DNA from: Acanthosoma haemorrhoidale
Lineage: Eukaryota > Arthropoda > Insecta > Hemiptera > Acanthosomatidae
DNA: 64,000 nucleotides
Direction: 5' to 3'
NCBI GenBank assembly: GCA_930367205.1
Contig: OV884009.1
Location: 39,379,841-39,443,840, forward strand
Within the stretch, counting starts at the first letter, position 1; every line of letters begins with the position of its first letter. The notes below the pieces were generated by a model that saw only the letters and a program-made list of their open reading frames with translations, ran no database searches and was not told the origin of the DNA. Shown here piece after piece: positions 27,305 through 40,666 of the stretch. A program made the position numbers and the translations under genes.

Positions 27305-30300
27305 TCATTAAATTGTTCTGTAACGCACTTGAACTACATAGCTAGTAGATCTTTCAACCTCACCAAAAAGGATAATTTCTTTAAATTTGTTTGTCATAAC
27401 AACTGCAGGGACATTCGTCCAAATTATTTCAATTTTCCGGACATTTCACCTCATCTTTATGGCCCGCTTTTGTTGCTCGTTCCCTGAGGCCAATTCAGTT
27501 TCAACAAGTTGTAAAGGTTAAAGCAGTTGAGCTAAAAGCGGTTAAGTTGAATGCTAAACTTTTAAGTCCCCAGTTATAATTAAGCAGCGCTTGTTATTCT
27601 CCTTGCAAGAGTGTAGCAGTCGACTCAAAGCACATATTTAAGTTCTCACCACCGTTTTTCCTCTACTTCTTGCGGAGTGAAGCTTTTAACTTTTAATTCC
27701 ATCTCTTTAGCATAAGTAGTACAAATGAAAGTATTGGGATTGTTTGAAGCTCCTTAACACTGTTGCTATTGGAGTTGCTATTATATAGAAACAGTGCAAA
27801 AATATGTACACTATCTCGCCAAATTATCATTCATTCATTATTTCGTTTCTACAAAAAAGGAATGAAACAGTACAAAGGGAGGTGGAAAGGTTAGGCATGA
27901 ATAACCAGGTCCAATGAGAAGGAATGGAGAGTTTGGAAAAATGTTGGAAAGCTGATTATCCTTATAGAAGAAAGTTTGTTATATTGTCATAGACATGTTT
28001 GTTTTATTATTATTAACTCCAAATTTTACCCTATCTATGTAATACGGGTTGCATTGAAAATTCAGTTGAAACAGTACTGACAGCTTCGTCAGGGGATATG
28101 AGTAGTGAGTTAACTAATCTTTATTTACCATATAACTAGTTGAACAGTGGTCTCAAAACTTTCTATATTATTTGAATGTTTTTACAATCATTATGAGCTG
28201 CATTGTGAAAAAATATATTCAAACAAATTAATATTGGTTGAAAGTGAATAAATACTTATGACATGATTGTGCTAAAAACTCTTGTATTTTCAAAACACCT
28301 AGGTCAATGAAAGCTCCCCTATTAAAAGTATATAGAGATATTGAAAAAAAATACATAAATAGCATGAAAGGTCATTGAATACATAGTTTATACGATTAAA
28401 TCCCAGTAATTTATTTTTCGGAATATTTTAGAATTTATTTTTGCGATATCGTCTTTTATGCGTTTTTGTGCGGAAATCATTGCATGCACTCCTGCATAAT
28501 TTGTATAAGAAAGTGATAAAGCTTAAAATACAGATAAAAGAGTTCAGTTAGAGACACATCTATGACTTTTTACGCGTAAAATTTTTGGCCACGTATTTAC
28601 CATTATATTAATCTGGATGGTTTTAACAGCTACTATTGCAAAATGTATTGACAAACAAAATATGATCGTTTACTGTCTTTTTAGCTTGAACATTAAACAT
28701 CGTAAAATTCAACTGAATAGATATTTTGTAACAGGGTTGTCGGGAATTAGGAATGTCCCCAAAGGTCAGAGGACGCCCGCCGTGGGCTAGGGTCACTACA
28801 ACCCGGGAGCTACTTGGTGAGCGTCAAAAAAGAGATAAATTGGGTGGACCTGTAGGCTTTGACCTTTGCTGGTGGCCTAGTCTAGATTGCCCCCCGACAA
28901 GCCACCTAGTGCCTGTGGCTGTTTCGTACACTAGCTTCCCCCTCTCTTAACTGACGCTTTAAGGTTTTTATTATCAAAATATGGAAACATAGGTAGATAT
29001 TATCTGGACCGAGAAGAGGGGAACTTCTAATTATTTGTGATAAAGAGGTTGACACCACAAGGGTATTTTTGTATTATCTTATTTTTTTAACAATATACGC
29101 TTGCTATCATCCCTCTGCTATCTCGGTAAACACTGCAACCTATGACAATACTAATCTCTAGTATTTATGGATTTAATTTTATCACTGTTATTTTTCGCTC
29201 TTCTTTTTTTTTGTTTATACACATTCTTGAACGTTATTTTTTAATTTAAGGTATAACTTCTAGTTTTTGATTATTGGTTTTTCTTTTCCCCTCGTTTCAT
29301 GTCGTTTCTTTTTCGTTGGCCAGAGTTGTACTTATTTGTGCATCGTAATAATCCATACGAGGTCTGGTCACGGAATAAGTTTTTTTTTTCTATTCTATCT
29401 GGATCATTTTGATTTTTAGGAAAATTTGTCTGATTAGGTAATAACTTATCCACAACACACTTGTGATCAGCAACAGGTTCGTTACGCGGACTTTTTTTAC
29501 TTATTTTTCAGTATTATTACTTGAAGTGAACTGCTCAGTTTTTTGTTTGTTTTTTTGAAAAACAAACAACATATCTTTTAAACGCATGCCACAGCTCAGC
29601 CGAGATGAGAGCTTCAAAGAAAATATGTTATATAGGCCCCAGCGGAGAGAAAATGCGGGGCGAGGAAGCTTCCTAATCGTATTCCGATACTGGCTTATCC
29701 GAACGGAAAGAAAATGTGAGAGAGATAGAATTAGTGGTTCATTTAGCCTCATTCCACCTTATTGAGTTCTCTTTTTCATACACCTAATCATCATTTCATC
29801 ATTGTGCAAATATGAGTTAGAATGAGCGCAAATTCCGTATAATTTGGCTGCAAGCAACGCAAAAACCTCATTCATATGGTCGGCTAATTCCTTACTATCG
29901 ATTATTTTTCAAAGAATCATTTTTTGATCTGAATGACATGTAACAGCTAGATCTTATATCTATAGATATTACCTGAATATATCATGATAGTTATTAATTA
30001 ATTGTGGGGTCAGGTTTGTTTGTTACTGCCCACCATTAGGTAAAGTAAAGGTTGTTTAAGACACATTACGATTTAGGACCGGATCATAAGAATTATTAAT
30101 GTTTGGGGAGGTCTTGATCCTTTAATGTTCGACCAAAACTTTGATGTACGCACTGTATTATATATGTAGCGAACCAATTAAAACTTTTAGTAAGATATTT
30201 TAAGAAAGGACTCTCCCCTTCCTGGTTTCAACGCCGGGGTGGGGGGTGGGAGTCGTTAAAATCGTACATTAACTTGCTCGTCACGAGGCACCAAAGCTCA

Positions 30301-30599
30301 TCCTGAAGTTATTATGTTAGATATTTTATAATTTTCATTTCTATTACGTGGCAATAAAGGGTGTAATTGACATCACAAATGGTTACAAAAGAGTATTTCT
30401 TAACAATAACCACCCCTCGCGCCCCCTCCCACTCTAAACACTAGGTCTCACTACAAAAGGCCGCAAAATATAAAAAAAATCACTCAGTTTGACAAACAAT
30501 AAACCTCTCATTAACTGCTATAATAAAAAATCCGGGATTTCAACCAAGGTTTTCCTAACCCCTGCTGTTGTTTATGAGCCATCCTGGGCTCCAGAATAA
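27305..30599. other. AT-rich non-coding stretch
   Basis: No gene recognised. GC-richer islands of unknown origin lie at about 28740-28950 and 29580-29720, and a G-rich stretch at 30234-30252. Short frames here have no motifs. Confidence 0.5.
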
Positions 30600-31491
30600 T
30601 GATATCAATAAGGGATTTTCATGGGTAGGTTCAGTATTTAACTTTAAACTGCCGGTTTCTTTCAACTTGGAGAGAACGTAATGAGTATATAAAACACCAA
30701 CAACAACTTGGGAAGTTCCCCCACTTTTGTGCTGCCCACTGCACTTGACACACCTAGGAAGGTGGTAGCAGTATGATTTCGTGTGCTCATATGCCTGGCA
30801 ATTATGTCACGTTTTGGGTAAGGTTTTTCGACCTGTACTCGTACTTGTGTAATACAAGTGGGTAAGCTCGTAGATTCCACTCCAGGTGTTCGCTCTAGAT
30901 CCACAAAGAACAAGGGCAGTGGTGTATTGATACCTGCATCATTTTCTTGCCTTTCTTCACGGAGCACATTCATAATTTGGCGAACCTTGTATCCTAAACT
31001 TAAGAGCTCCTTTTCTATCTCGTCCGCTGGTGTAGTGGGATGTAGGTTTCTAATCACCACCCGCAACGATCTTTCCTGCTTTAGTTGTTAGGTATGGAAG
31101 TCGGCCTTAGTTTCTTCCAAGTATTTCATTATTGCTCGGTATGTGTCGGGAGTGTCCGGAGAAACTTTTGTGTCCCAAGACCGATTGAAGCACGTTTATT
31201 TGCCTGTAACTACAGCTCAATTGAGTACATAGTAATTTAAAATTGCTAATATTGCGTACAAATATCGCTGGTGGCTTGGGCTGTGTGGGTATTTGTGTCC
31301 ATGTCCTATACTTCAATATTTTTCAACACCTCGTAACTATTAGGCGTGAAAAATGGAGACTCGTGAGTTGTTGTTTGTTTAAATGTGCATGGTATTTCTT
31401 GCATAGAGCTGCTGGATGCTAAACACAAATTAGATCGCCACTGCTTACGTTTACCTGCTGATAAAAACGTATGTTTCATACTAAGCAGCAC
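30600..31491 (-). pseudogene. Jockey-clade ORF1 (Gag-like, PRE_C2HC and zinc-knuckle) pseudogene
   Basis: Several minus-strand frames together give the order expected of jockey-family ORF1, the nucleic-acid-binding Gag-like protein. Near 31320-31350 there is a PNSYEVLKN-like segment, then an IFVRNISNFK segment, then DTYRAIMKYLEE near 31120-31150. The PRE_C2HC core follows: LRVVIRNLHPTTPADEI and PLPLFFVDLE, within 30840-31066. Next comes PYPKRDI, and a zinc-knuckle remnant CVKCSGQH at 30729-30752 in another frame. A TAA at about 31089-31091 separates DFHT from QLKQERSL, and at least three frame changes occur, so it is dead. The region after 30660 (to about 30600) still reads plausibly in the knuckle frame. 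No ORF2 follows, so the 3' part is lost. Confidence 0.8.
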
Positions 31492-34400
31492 TTTTCTAAA
31501 TTAATAAGAATTTTTTAATAAAAAAAAAAAAATTTAGTATAAGGCAGCCCGCGAACGCACGTAATTGTAATAAGAGCCTGTGCCGCTACCAAGGGGCCAA
31601 AGAGAATAAAATAATGGCAGCCGGACTCCTCACTCTTAGCACAGCTGACTACGGCCTTTCAATATGGCCGCTTTTTCTATGAATTATGAAGTGAAACTTA
31701 CACTTGGCAATACAGTCCACAGATTCACTATCCACTCACCTGTAGACAGTCCTCCAAAGGCACTTCCTATGAACGGTAACAAAAAACAGTTCGTTGTAGA
31801 GCGATACGAAAACGACTTTTTATAGTTAGCACAGGCGCAGTCCTCGAACATAAAACAGGGAAGCAAATAATATCAAACAGACTGTGCAGAAAGAACATTT
31901 AACAAAGGGTTAAAACTTAATTAATGTCATTAGGGCTGAGGGGAAGTTTACTGGGCTCCCGGCTGTAACGCGCTTCTCCTCTTCCGATTCACAGGCCTAC
32001 GCTTCAACATAAATAATTCAACGGAACTCTCGGGCCGATGAGAGATTGTCTGGAAAGTATTCTAACATATATATACTCTAAAATAATGGAAGAGCCGATC
32101 AAAGTCAAAATTATTCTAAGATCACATTTGCAGACTCCATTGAAGAGTAATTAGATTTGCAAGCCGTCTTCATAATTAATCAGAAAGTTTGGTTCCCTGC
32201 AGCACTAAGGATTATTTCTTTACAGGAATTGATCTAGTCGGGATCCGTTCAGCCTACTAAGGGAGAATTATTTGTTTTTTAAGTAATACGATTACTAACA
32301 TTTAACTGTTCAGTTGATAAACCGTTGAACGAATTTTTTTTCCATCTATTTATCAAAATAAGTAGATTCAGAAAAAATATTTGTTCATCATTAAAAGTAC
32401 AACCAAGGTATTAAGAAAGGTTTCGGGAGAAGTAGAAATTTCGGAGAAAAAAGATAAATGTATTCACTGTTAGGATAATAGTCATTCAAGAAATCAGACA
32501 TATGATTAGATACATATTTGCGCAATTACTTTCTTATTTGACTTCTCTACTTTCGCGATTTAAAATTTATAATAAAAACTATTAGTTAAATTAAAAAGAT
32601 CTGGAATATAAAAGAAACGATCGAAAAAATAATAAAATTGTAGCGTTTGCGATCACACATTACAACTTTACATATTCTGAATTTTAGTGGGAATATAATA
32701 TATAATATATTATATTAATATATTATATATTTTTATTTATTTTCTACATTTGTAAGGAGCATATCGATTCTTATACCCGGATCTGTGTAGCCTTCTGAGT
32801 CTCCAAACTCCACTTGACGAATAGTTAAACTGTGAGTTTCTACTTAGATTTGAGATTGTTTTTTTTCTGAAGATTGCTTGAATTTATAAATAATGGTCCT
32901 TAAATAAAACCTGTGTTAATGATCTAAACAATCTTATTCTAAGTAACACTGTTAGCTAAATCTATGTCAACTTGTTCCCTTTGCTTTCATTAATTCTCAG
33001 CTATGTATTATTCTGATAATTACACAAATAGTTGATATATTTATGAGTATAATTATCACGTTCCTCCGTTATCGATTTGTATCTTATAAATATAAATAAA
33101 CAACAGGTGAGATTATTTCCTATATACGGTAACGGTTGGCTAAGTCAAAGTGTCAAAGTTAAACGAGGACTAATTACCGCAACAATACGGGTATAAACAC
33201 TATTGATATTAAGTTGAAATTACGAGACACTTTGTAGCGTTCCACAAAATGATTAGTTCTCCGTTTGTGTGCCCTGTGGTCAAGAGGCCAATTACTTATC
33301 AATTGTTAGATTTACATTAACCGAGGTTGTAAAACCACTACAATATAACTCATACATGTATGATGGGTGCAATGTAATTGCTTAAATACAAGCTGCCTGT
33401 AGTAGTTCATTCACCTTTAACTATTTGCATAAAAACAGTCATTGGCTTGTTAGCTGCTATAAGTTAGATTAATTTATAACTTATCTTAACTTATTAACTT
33501 AACTCTGCTGGAGTTAGATTTTACATTACTGAATAATTAATAGCTAAAATATCAATACGAATTTGAGACCTAGACTTGCTAGATTGGTAGGAGCCTACCC
33601 TAATTGAAAATCGTTATCCTTTTGTTTATTTTATAATTTTTTTTTTGTAGTACTATTTTTTCGCATTGATTTGCCTTTCAATTCTATACTACCTTGCTAA
33701 TTTAAAATTGACATTTCAACAAATAAACAACATTTATTTATTTACTGATAGAAACATTTTGAAAATTACTTGAACGACAGTAGAAGAATTTAGAGATATG
33801 TTAACAAAGCGTTATTTTTTCGGTGTATCTTTTGGTTCATTTTTGCTTTACAAACTTTATTCCATATTCGCTCATAGGGAAACTTCGTAAGAAAATGAAA
33901 TCTTGAACAGTTTCAGAGTAATGGCCTGAAAAATTGCGACTGAAACGGATCACAAAGGCAGACCGAGATAAGATTTTGATACAAGTTCTGTGGATTTTTG
34001 AGTTGCAGTATTGCGTCAACTTGATGTTATTGTAAAAATTCAAATTGGACATTAAAGTATGAGTTACAAACGATTAATTCACAGAGCATACTGAGATTAA
34101 GGAAAACCAAAAACAGCTGCCTTGCCAAGTTGACATAACAGCGTCAGAAAAATACAAATTAATAGTAGAAAACTATTTATAATTGCCAAAATAGCTAGAA
34201 CACATGAGAATTTTCATGTAGAGGACACGTGAAGCAATTTTGTCAGCTACTCTAAGAAAGGGTGAAACATACATTTCTTTACATAACAAGTAACCATTCA
34301 ATGCTCATACTGTAAAAAAATTACATACAGACAGCTTTTCAGACTGCATTGCAGCTCTAAAAGAAATCAAGAGTTACAGAAACATTTTAAAAACATGTTA

Positions 34401-35081
34401 TATTAGAACAATGGTATAACAAATATATAAGCGTAAAGAATAATTATGGCAAGTAGTTAATAATTGTTGACAAATATCACCTTATCTGTCGGTTACCAGT
34501 AATGTTGCTAATATCAGACGTTAATGGTGTAGTGTTGTCTAAAGTCCATCAGTATCTATCAATAAATGGCTGATACCATCTTAAATCAAAATGTAGCTTA
34601 ATTATATGTTAAATAGACCAGACCCGGTGAGACTTATCTGTTAGCCTGCAGCCTGAACGCCAACAGCGATTCCTAATTAAGCAGGCCGCCCAATCAATTA
34701 GAAGGCCTGGAAGGGCGCCCTTATCAATTATTGCTCAAACTAACGATCTCTCCACTTCGTGCCGGCCGACAGATCTCTTCTGCCAGATACCAACTTAAAT
34801 AAATGGTTCCTAAACGCTATGGCTGCAAGCCCACCACAAAACGCCACACGGAACGCAGCCAATATCTTGAACGGTCTTAGAGTTAACCGGTCGCATAGTA
34901 GGGAAAATACTCACAAGAGATGCAAAAATCAGGCTTCAACGATACTTACTTGATACCTGGGCATTAGGTATGTTGATGATAATTTAAAATCACGATAAAA
35001 CATATCCCCGCACAAATACCGTCTAGCGTTATTATTTATCATCTACACTAAATTCCGTCGAAATTGCATTTCTTTATTATT
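31492..35081. other. Non-coding stretch with a possible conserved regulatory patch
   Basis: No gene recognised. The stretch 31550-31690 is GC-richer and may include jockey 5' leader sequence, which I could not verify. An AT-only, nearly palindromic tract lies at 32692-32731. The patch 34621-34790 is GC-richer with several TAAT-core motifs and is listed separately. Confidence 0.45.
34621..34790. promoter_or_regulatory. Candidate non-coding regulatory patch with TAAT cores
   Basis: A GC-richer stretch in AT-rich surroundings contains TAATTAA (34673-34679), CAATTAG (34695-34701) and CAATTAT (34725-34731). Between the last two there is GC-rich text (AGGCCTGGAAGGGCGCCC). Clustered TAAT cores are typical of homeodomain binding regions. 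I see no coding frame or repeat match. This is inference from composition and motif spacing only. Confidence 0.25.
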
Positions 35082-35163
35082 AAATTATGGTATGAATGAT
35101 ATTACATCTTAATTACTTATTGCCTAGCAAGGCAGATTGTAATTTTAGCACAATAAAGGAATT
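35082..35163 (+). repeat. Short jockey 3' tail, plus strand
   Basis: ATGGTATGAATGA, TAATTACTTATTGCCTAGCA and AGGCAGATTGTAATTTTAGC match, in order, the end of the jockey tails at 5330-5400 (plus) and 20790-20860 (minus). AATAAAGG closes the match. It holds only the last ~80 bp of an element, with no clear A-tail left. Confidence 0.7.
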
Positions 35164-36730
35164 ATATATATTATTAAATAATCAATTCATTATGCACTGA
35201 CGACCATGAATGTTTTAGGCACAACAACCACAAAGATTCAATTAAATTTTCATTTGTCATCGTCCTCTGAAACCCTAGGTTCAATCCCCCACAAATATTT
35301 CATTCGAGAAAGTACTGAAATGTAGATCAAGTGGGAGTAAAAGTTCATGTAGAAAACAATAAGATTGAAGGATTATTTAAAACCAAAATCTCTAAGTGCG
35401 CTGAAAATCAGGCATCTCCAGGACTAAAAAATAGTATAGAACCATTATTTTTACATTACATAATTCTCAAATCAGAACTTTAAATCGTAAATAGCATAAA
35501 TAGCAGATAAATCACGTGAAATTTTAAACATTGCAATTAAATTTTTATTTATATTATTAGTATTTAAATTATAGGATTCCTTTTTCCTAATTTAATCATA
35601 TTTTTTTATTATTATTATTATAGCGATCTAAATCTGTTTACGTTAGTTATTTTTAGTTCACAGAACTTTTTTTGCGCCATTATTCATTAAAGTGCCCTTA
35701 AAATCACAAGAAAACTACAACATAACTTAGCTTTTAAGCTATTTCCTTATATATATCAAAGCTTAGCTTCTCCATCGAGCTTGGAAAAATGCCTTGGGAG
35801 TATTCAGGTAATGAAAATGTATACCGGTAATTTCAGACTTGGCGCTAATGAGTTGCAAACATTCGCACTCTTGCATCAAATATTAAATGGTGTTTAGCCC
35901 CTTGAGTTGGGCATTATTCATGGGGTCCTCGAGAGACCATTTATATTTGAGTAGCGTCAGGGTCATAAGCGATCAGCCGTTTAATTATTTCCCCTGCGAC
36001 CGGGACCAGGCGATGGGTTCCGAATAACAATAAGCGGCAATAAGAGCGAGCTGGCGGGTTCTGATTGGTTCTCGGCCCGACTGATCTGCGGTTTTCAATC
36101 TACCGTCTTGGTAGCAGTTATACAATTATACAGTCCCCTCACCACTGGCCGTGATAACACCCGCCCGCTGCCCCTTCTGCAAATCTCCTCGCCCGTAGAC
36201 GCTCCTAATTAATATTCATACATTCTCAGGGATTGACCCGTGCCAGGATTGCTTCCTACCCTGTACCGCCGGAGTAGGAATCGGACCCGGACTCAGTGTA
36301 TGTATTAGGGTTTGATTCTACACACCCTCCACTCGTGGAAAAATTGTAACATCCCGCACGCAACAAAGTGTCACATTTTTAGTTTTGAATTTGTTAAATT
36401 TATTTTAACTTCAGATCTGTGTGGTTTCACCATAAGTTCGAAGTACCCATTAGTTTCTGTCCATTTTTATGTTTTTTCTAAGAATGCGAAAGCTTACATC
36501 AATAGTTTACGTCATTTTATGACCATAAATGATAAAAAATACAATGTTTTCTTTGCTATTGTGACCCTGGACTATGCGATTGATCAAGGTTGCCAAGAAT
36601 CCCACTATCAGAAAAAAAATAACTGATTTCGTTTCCTCTTGATGTATTTTTTTTTTTTTAATCAAAAATAACTAAGTACACACATATTTTAGTTTGTTGT
36701 TTTGTATTTTAATATAAATTGATAATCCTG
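35164..36730. other. Non-coding stretch with a GC-richer island
   Basis: No gene recognised. The island at about 35920-36310 stands out from its surroundings and is listed separately. The 104-codon frame at 36312-36626 is AT-driven and has no motif. T-runs precede the jockey tail. Confidence 0.45.
35920..36310. promoter_or_regulatory. Candidate GC-richer non-coding island
   Basis: About 390 bp of near-balanced composition lies within AT-rich DNA. It includes ATTAATATTCAT, CAATAAGAGCGAGC and GATTGGTTCTCGGCCCG (an inverted CCAAT). No open frame of note and no match to the repeats of this window were seen. It might be a conserved non-coding element, a promoter-proximal region, or an unrecognised old transposon. 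Confidence 0.22.
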
Positions 36731-37790
36731 TTTTTTTTTTTTTTTTTTTTTTATAACTTTATTGTGCAATAATTACAATCTGCCTTTTATAAGGCAATAA
36801 TAATACAGATAAATGATCTCATTCATACCATATTTACAGTCATCATTCACTCACTCATTCATACAATAGGACATGATTGGAGAAACTGGCCGTTGCCAGG
36901 ACTCCCACTGTCACGCGATTATAGCAGGTCACGAGGCCACTGCCGTTTCAGTCTCCGAGGAGGATTATAGGGATGAGTGGCGCAGTGCAAAGACTGTGCT
37001 ACAGGATTACGGTGGTTGGAAAGGCTACCGTGGAATTTCATAAACTTGGAAGGGATGAGTTCTAGAATGTAGGGTATATTAAGGTCGTTATGAAGGGTTT
37101 TGTTGCTGACATAATAAGGGGCATTTACTATTGTTCTCAGGACTTTGGATTGGAAGGATTGGATACGCTTGATGTTCGACTTTTTTGCTGTCCCCCATAG
37201 CTCTATTCCGTATGTCCAGATTGGTTTAAGTATAACTTTGTAGATTAGTAGTTTATTTTCTATTGAGAGATAGGATGTCCTTTGAAGTAGTCTGTACAGT
37301 TATCCAAAGCGTCTGTTTAGTTCTTGTCTTTTTAGTCTCGTATGTGGGTTCCAGGTCAGTCGTTTGTCGAGATGGAAGCCTAAGTACCGTACTGTCTCGG
37401 TTACTGGGAGAGGAATAGAATTAAAATAAACTAATGGACAAGTCTTGCGACAAAGGGTGAAGGTAATGTGGGAGCATTTTGCTTCATTAACTTTGATCCG
37501 CCATTGATTGCACCAATACTCGATCTCGTTAAGGTGTTTTTGAAGGTTATGGGATGCTATGTCGGGGTCTGGGTGGGATGACAAGACTGCAGTGTCATCT
37601 GCAAATGTGGCCAAGAAGGTGTTGGAAGTAGAGGGGACATCAGCGGTGTATAGGTTATAGAGGATGGGGCCTAGGACACTGCCCTGTGGAACTCCTGCAT
37701 TTATGGGATAGTAGTTAGATTCCTTTTTTTTAACCAATAATTCTCGAAAAATTCGATACTTCGTAATAAACCCTTGATCACTAGACATAA
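36731..37790 (-). mobile_element. 5'-truncated jockey-clade non-LTR retrotransposon
   Basis: Read on minus, this copy keeps the 3' half of ORF2 (36919-37788), a 3' UTR of about 165 bp and a 22-nt A-tail (T-run 36731-36752 on plus) just after the signal AATAAAG. The 3' UTR carries ATGGTATGAATGA and GGCAGATTGTAATTATTGCA, as in the other tails, but lacks the GC-richer ~160-bp module seen near 5.2, 20.9 and 52.3 kb. The 5' boundary is set only by loss of recognisable RT sequence at about 37790. No target-site duplication could be identified. Confidence 0.85.
36919..37788 (-). pseudogene. Jockey-clade reverse transcriptase, C-terminal part, one internal stop
   Basis: The frame encodes the later RT palm and C-terminal region of a jockey ORF2, the enzyme that copies element RNA at the nicked target. 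From the left edge of the readable protein, GVPQGSVLGP lies at residues 32-41 and the catalytic motif FADD at 62-65. The lysine-containing YLGFHLDKRLTW block follows, then LKRQELNRRFG. A TAA at 37300-37302 interrupts the frame, but the same frame continues for 126 more codons (with IWTYGIELWGTAKK) to ...WPRDLL and its stop at 36919-36921. A single-base change can explain the break. The endonuclease domain and the N-terminal RT motifs are absent, so it is non-functional. Confidence 0.85.
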
Positions 37791-40666
37791 CACGTTACCG
37801 GGATTGTACTTTACCTCATTGTTCAGGTGTTTGAGGGGAATGTTTATTTTCTAAACACAAATGTTTTTTTTTTATTAAACATGGAATTAGAAGGTATTTG
37901 AAGAGAATCTTAAAATTAAATGTATTTAGTTGGCTCACAGTGATATTGAGCATACAAATGATGTTCCTTTGTAATGAAAACCTCTCATCTCAAATTTTCA
38001 AATACCAAAAAGAAATACAAAACTGATTAAATCGGATTTGAAATCGTACCCATTCGTACTGACGCCCTATATCACTCATGAGTGGCTTGTCTTGTATCAT
38101 GTCAAATCTCCGTGAATCTTCTCGCTTTAGTTTTTGACTCTGGCCTTAACACCTACTATACACACATTGCAGTATTCGTCCACCTTTCAAAAGTGATTGC
38201 TTATACAACTCTTTTTTCACGGCAACCATGTGTTACTGATGGGCACAATAGATATAATTTTGCCACTGATCTACCCTGCAACATAGTTCTTAATAAATTC
38301 ATTCAACCAGACTTTTTTTTTGCGAAGTAATAAGTAGTGGTTAATTTTAAACCAATCCAGTGCCATGTCCTACACGTTTAACGGGTAATAAAGAAATCAC
38401 CTAATTACAGAGTACTTTCTAGTTCACTGCAAAGTCCATAAAAATTTAAACCATTTTACGAGATAAGAGCGTGAGAGAACATCACGTGAGTCTAACTGGA
38501 CTGAGGAATAGCGTTTAACAACTTTCGTGAGAAGTCTGAACTTCTCTGAAAACTTTATTTTCCAACCTAGCGCGGTGTAACCTCATTTTCTTCTCATCCT
38601 AACCAATGCTCCTTTTGTAAAAGCGATCGGAGCTCGTATAAACCAGTTTTGAGTTAGTTTCATAATCGTTTGTTAGGGGGAAAACTTTTAATAGATTGAA
38701 TTGCGTTTAGTTTCTCAAAACGATGTGAACCGTCAGATCTAAGTTTCTCTTGTCTCTAAGACAAATAATACTAGCAGTCTTCACATATTACCGTATATGC
38801 AACTTTTCTAGACATTTTCTGGGAATTCTTGTTTGCGACAAGGCACGCCATCGTTAAATAGTCAAGACTTAATCGTAAAAAATGACTTCCTAACCGTAAC
38901 CCATAATATTCTTCATTAAATGATTATTATTTCTGTAGTAGTACATTGAGATCTTTTATATGTTTAAATATATTTAAACTAATGACATTTTACGTACCCA
39001 AGCTTAAAGAGGGAGATGATCATTGAAGATTGAAAAGATTTAATATCATTGAGATGTCTGTCAGTGATCTCCATGATAGCTGTAATAAAAAGTGAAGTAA
39101 AATTGCTCTCAAGTTACATGGTTATTTAGGCTTCACCCGATTACAATTTGTTGAGGTTTGCACAGCTTTAGACAGTAAGTTCATTGTTAGCCATTTGCGG
39201 GAACGTTTGCTTTGATGTCTTGATCGGTCAAGATCATTCTCCTTCGCACAGAAGAACTAATACAAACACACGCGGAACTGAATTTCATAAAACTCCTGAA
39301 CCTACAAGTCAAGGAACTGTGTGTGAGTCAAAAGCACTGTTTTACCTTGATAAAATCAGTTCTGTTTTCTGATGGTTAACCCTGAACTCCTGTCTGGTAA
39401 TAGAGGATATCATTATTTAATCCAATATAAGGGTGGTAACTTCTAGGTAACCACCCTTGTGTACTTCGCCCGTTAATTTTATTAGCCTTTACTAACCCTC
39501 TTCTACCTATTTTTATAATTTAACTCTGCTTTAACTGTGAGCAAAGTTTGAGATCCAAGCATTCAGGTATTAGTAAGTAACTTGATATATCTTCATTTTG
39601 AGCGTGTACGAATATACATCAACTTTAAAACAAATTTGTCAAATGACTACATAAATGGAAATAAACACAGAGAAATATTCGGTACGAAATATCAGACTAT
39701 TGCAAATAGACTTGAGGCCAGTGAACTACTTACTTTGAGCAGAAGGGGGTTGCAGGCGGTCAAGGCTTCTGGGTCGATGACACTGTTGTGTTTGGCCCCG
39801 AAACTGTTCCGCACTCCAATACGGCATTGGCCGGGGTCAAAGCCTCGTAAATATTATTTTGTTACAATATTCATTACCTAGTGATGTGAGCATGTTTATG
39901 ATAATTTATAAAGTGGAAGGGGGTGAAAGCTACACATGGCAAAGTTTATTACGAGTTTGAGGGGGAAAAAAAGGTGGCAAAAACATCACCTTCAGCATCT
40001 GAACCAAAGCAGTACTATATTGATAAAATAATTGGAGCATAAGTGTTTTTTTGAGTCTAGTACTCTATTAATTCGTACTGACACCAATAGTTTTTAAATT
40101 AACTCGAGCTGCTTGTTATTTAATGGGATTTTTTCCGTCCGATGGGGAATGTTTCCCAGGTTTCCTTTGAAGCGTGGCTTAGTTATGAATATATTTAGGT
40201 CTTTTCCCCACGCACCTCAATGTCTTAATGAAATATAAGACGTAAAAAAAAAGACCGGAAATGGTTAATTTCGTTTGCTTAAAGATCAAAATCAAGTATA
40301 AAAAAACATATTCCATCGGAAATTTTTATTATTGGTTCCAAAGACCTTGGAATGCCAATGGATTTATTTTTGCATTACCTACTCTATGTAGTCTGCTCCA
40401 TGTTCCATTCATGAGGAGATTTTCGAAACTAAGCCTTGAATAGCTTTTGAGTAGTGAGAAATTTAAAATTCAGATTTAGATTTGTTAAACCCTTGCGGTT
40501 CATATTTGTTTCTGTATACGCCAAAACACCTAACACCAAGGTATTTATACTGAACAAATGGTCCGCATAATATGCATCGCCACACCGGGGAAATAGAGAA
40601 AGAAATTCTAGGTCTATCTAAGCCTTCAGGTCTAGCTCTGCCAATAATATTCCTCTCACTTCTCGT
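37791..40666. other. AT-rich non-coding stretch
   Basis: No gene recognised. A compact hairpin lies at 39429-39458: AAGGGTGGT and ACCACCCTT with a 12-nt loop. A GC-richer patch lies at about 39740-39850. The frames of 60-99 codons in this region have no domain. Confidence 0.5.

Noticed and set aside
31684..31866. 60-codon minus-strand frame upstream of the jockey ORF1 pseudogene
   Set aside because: No similarity to ORF1 or any other family; probably leader or unrelated DNA.
35275..35295. GGTTCAATCCCCC, like a tRNA B box
   Set aside because: No matching A box, acceptor stem or cloverleaf nearby.
36312..36626. 104-codon plus-strand frame
   Set aside because: AT-driven composition, no recognisable domain, ends in an A-run, next to a retroelement tail.
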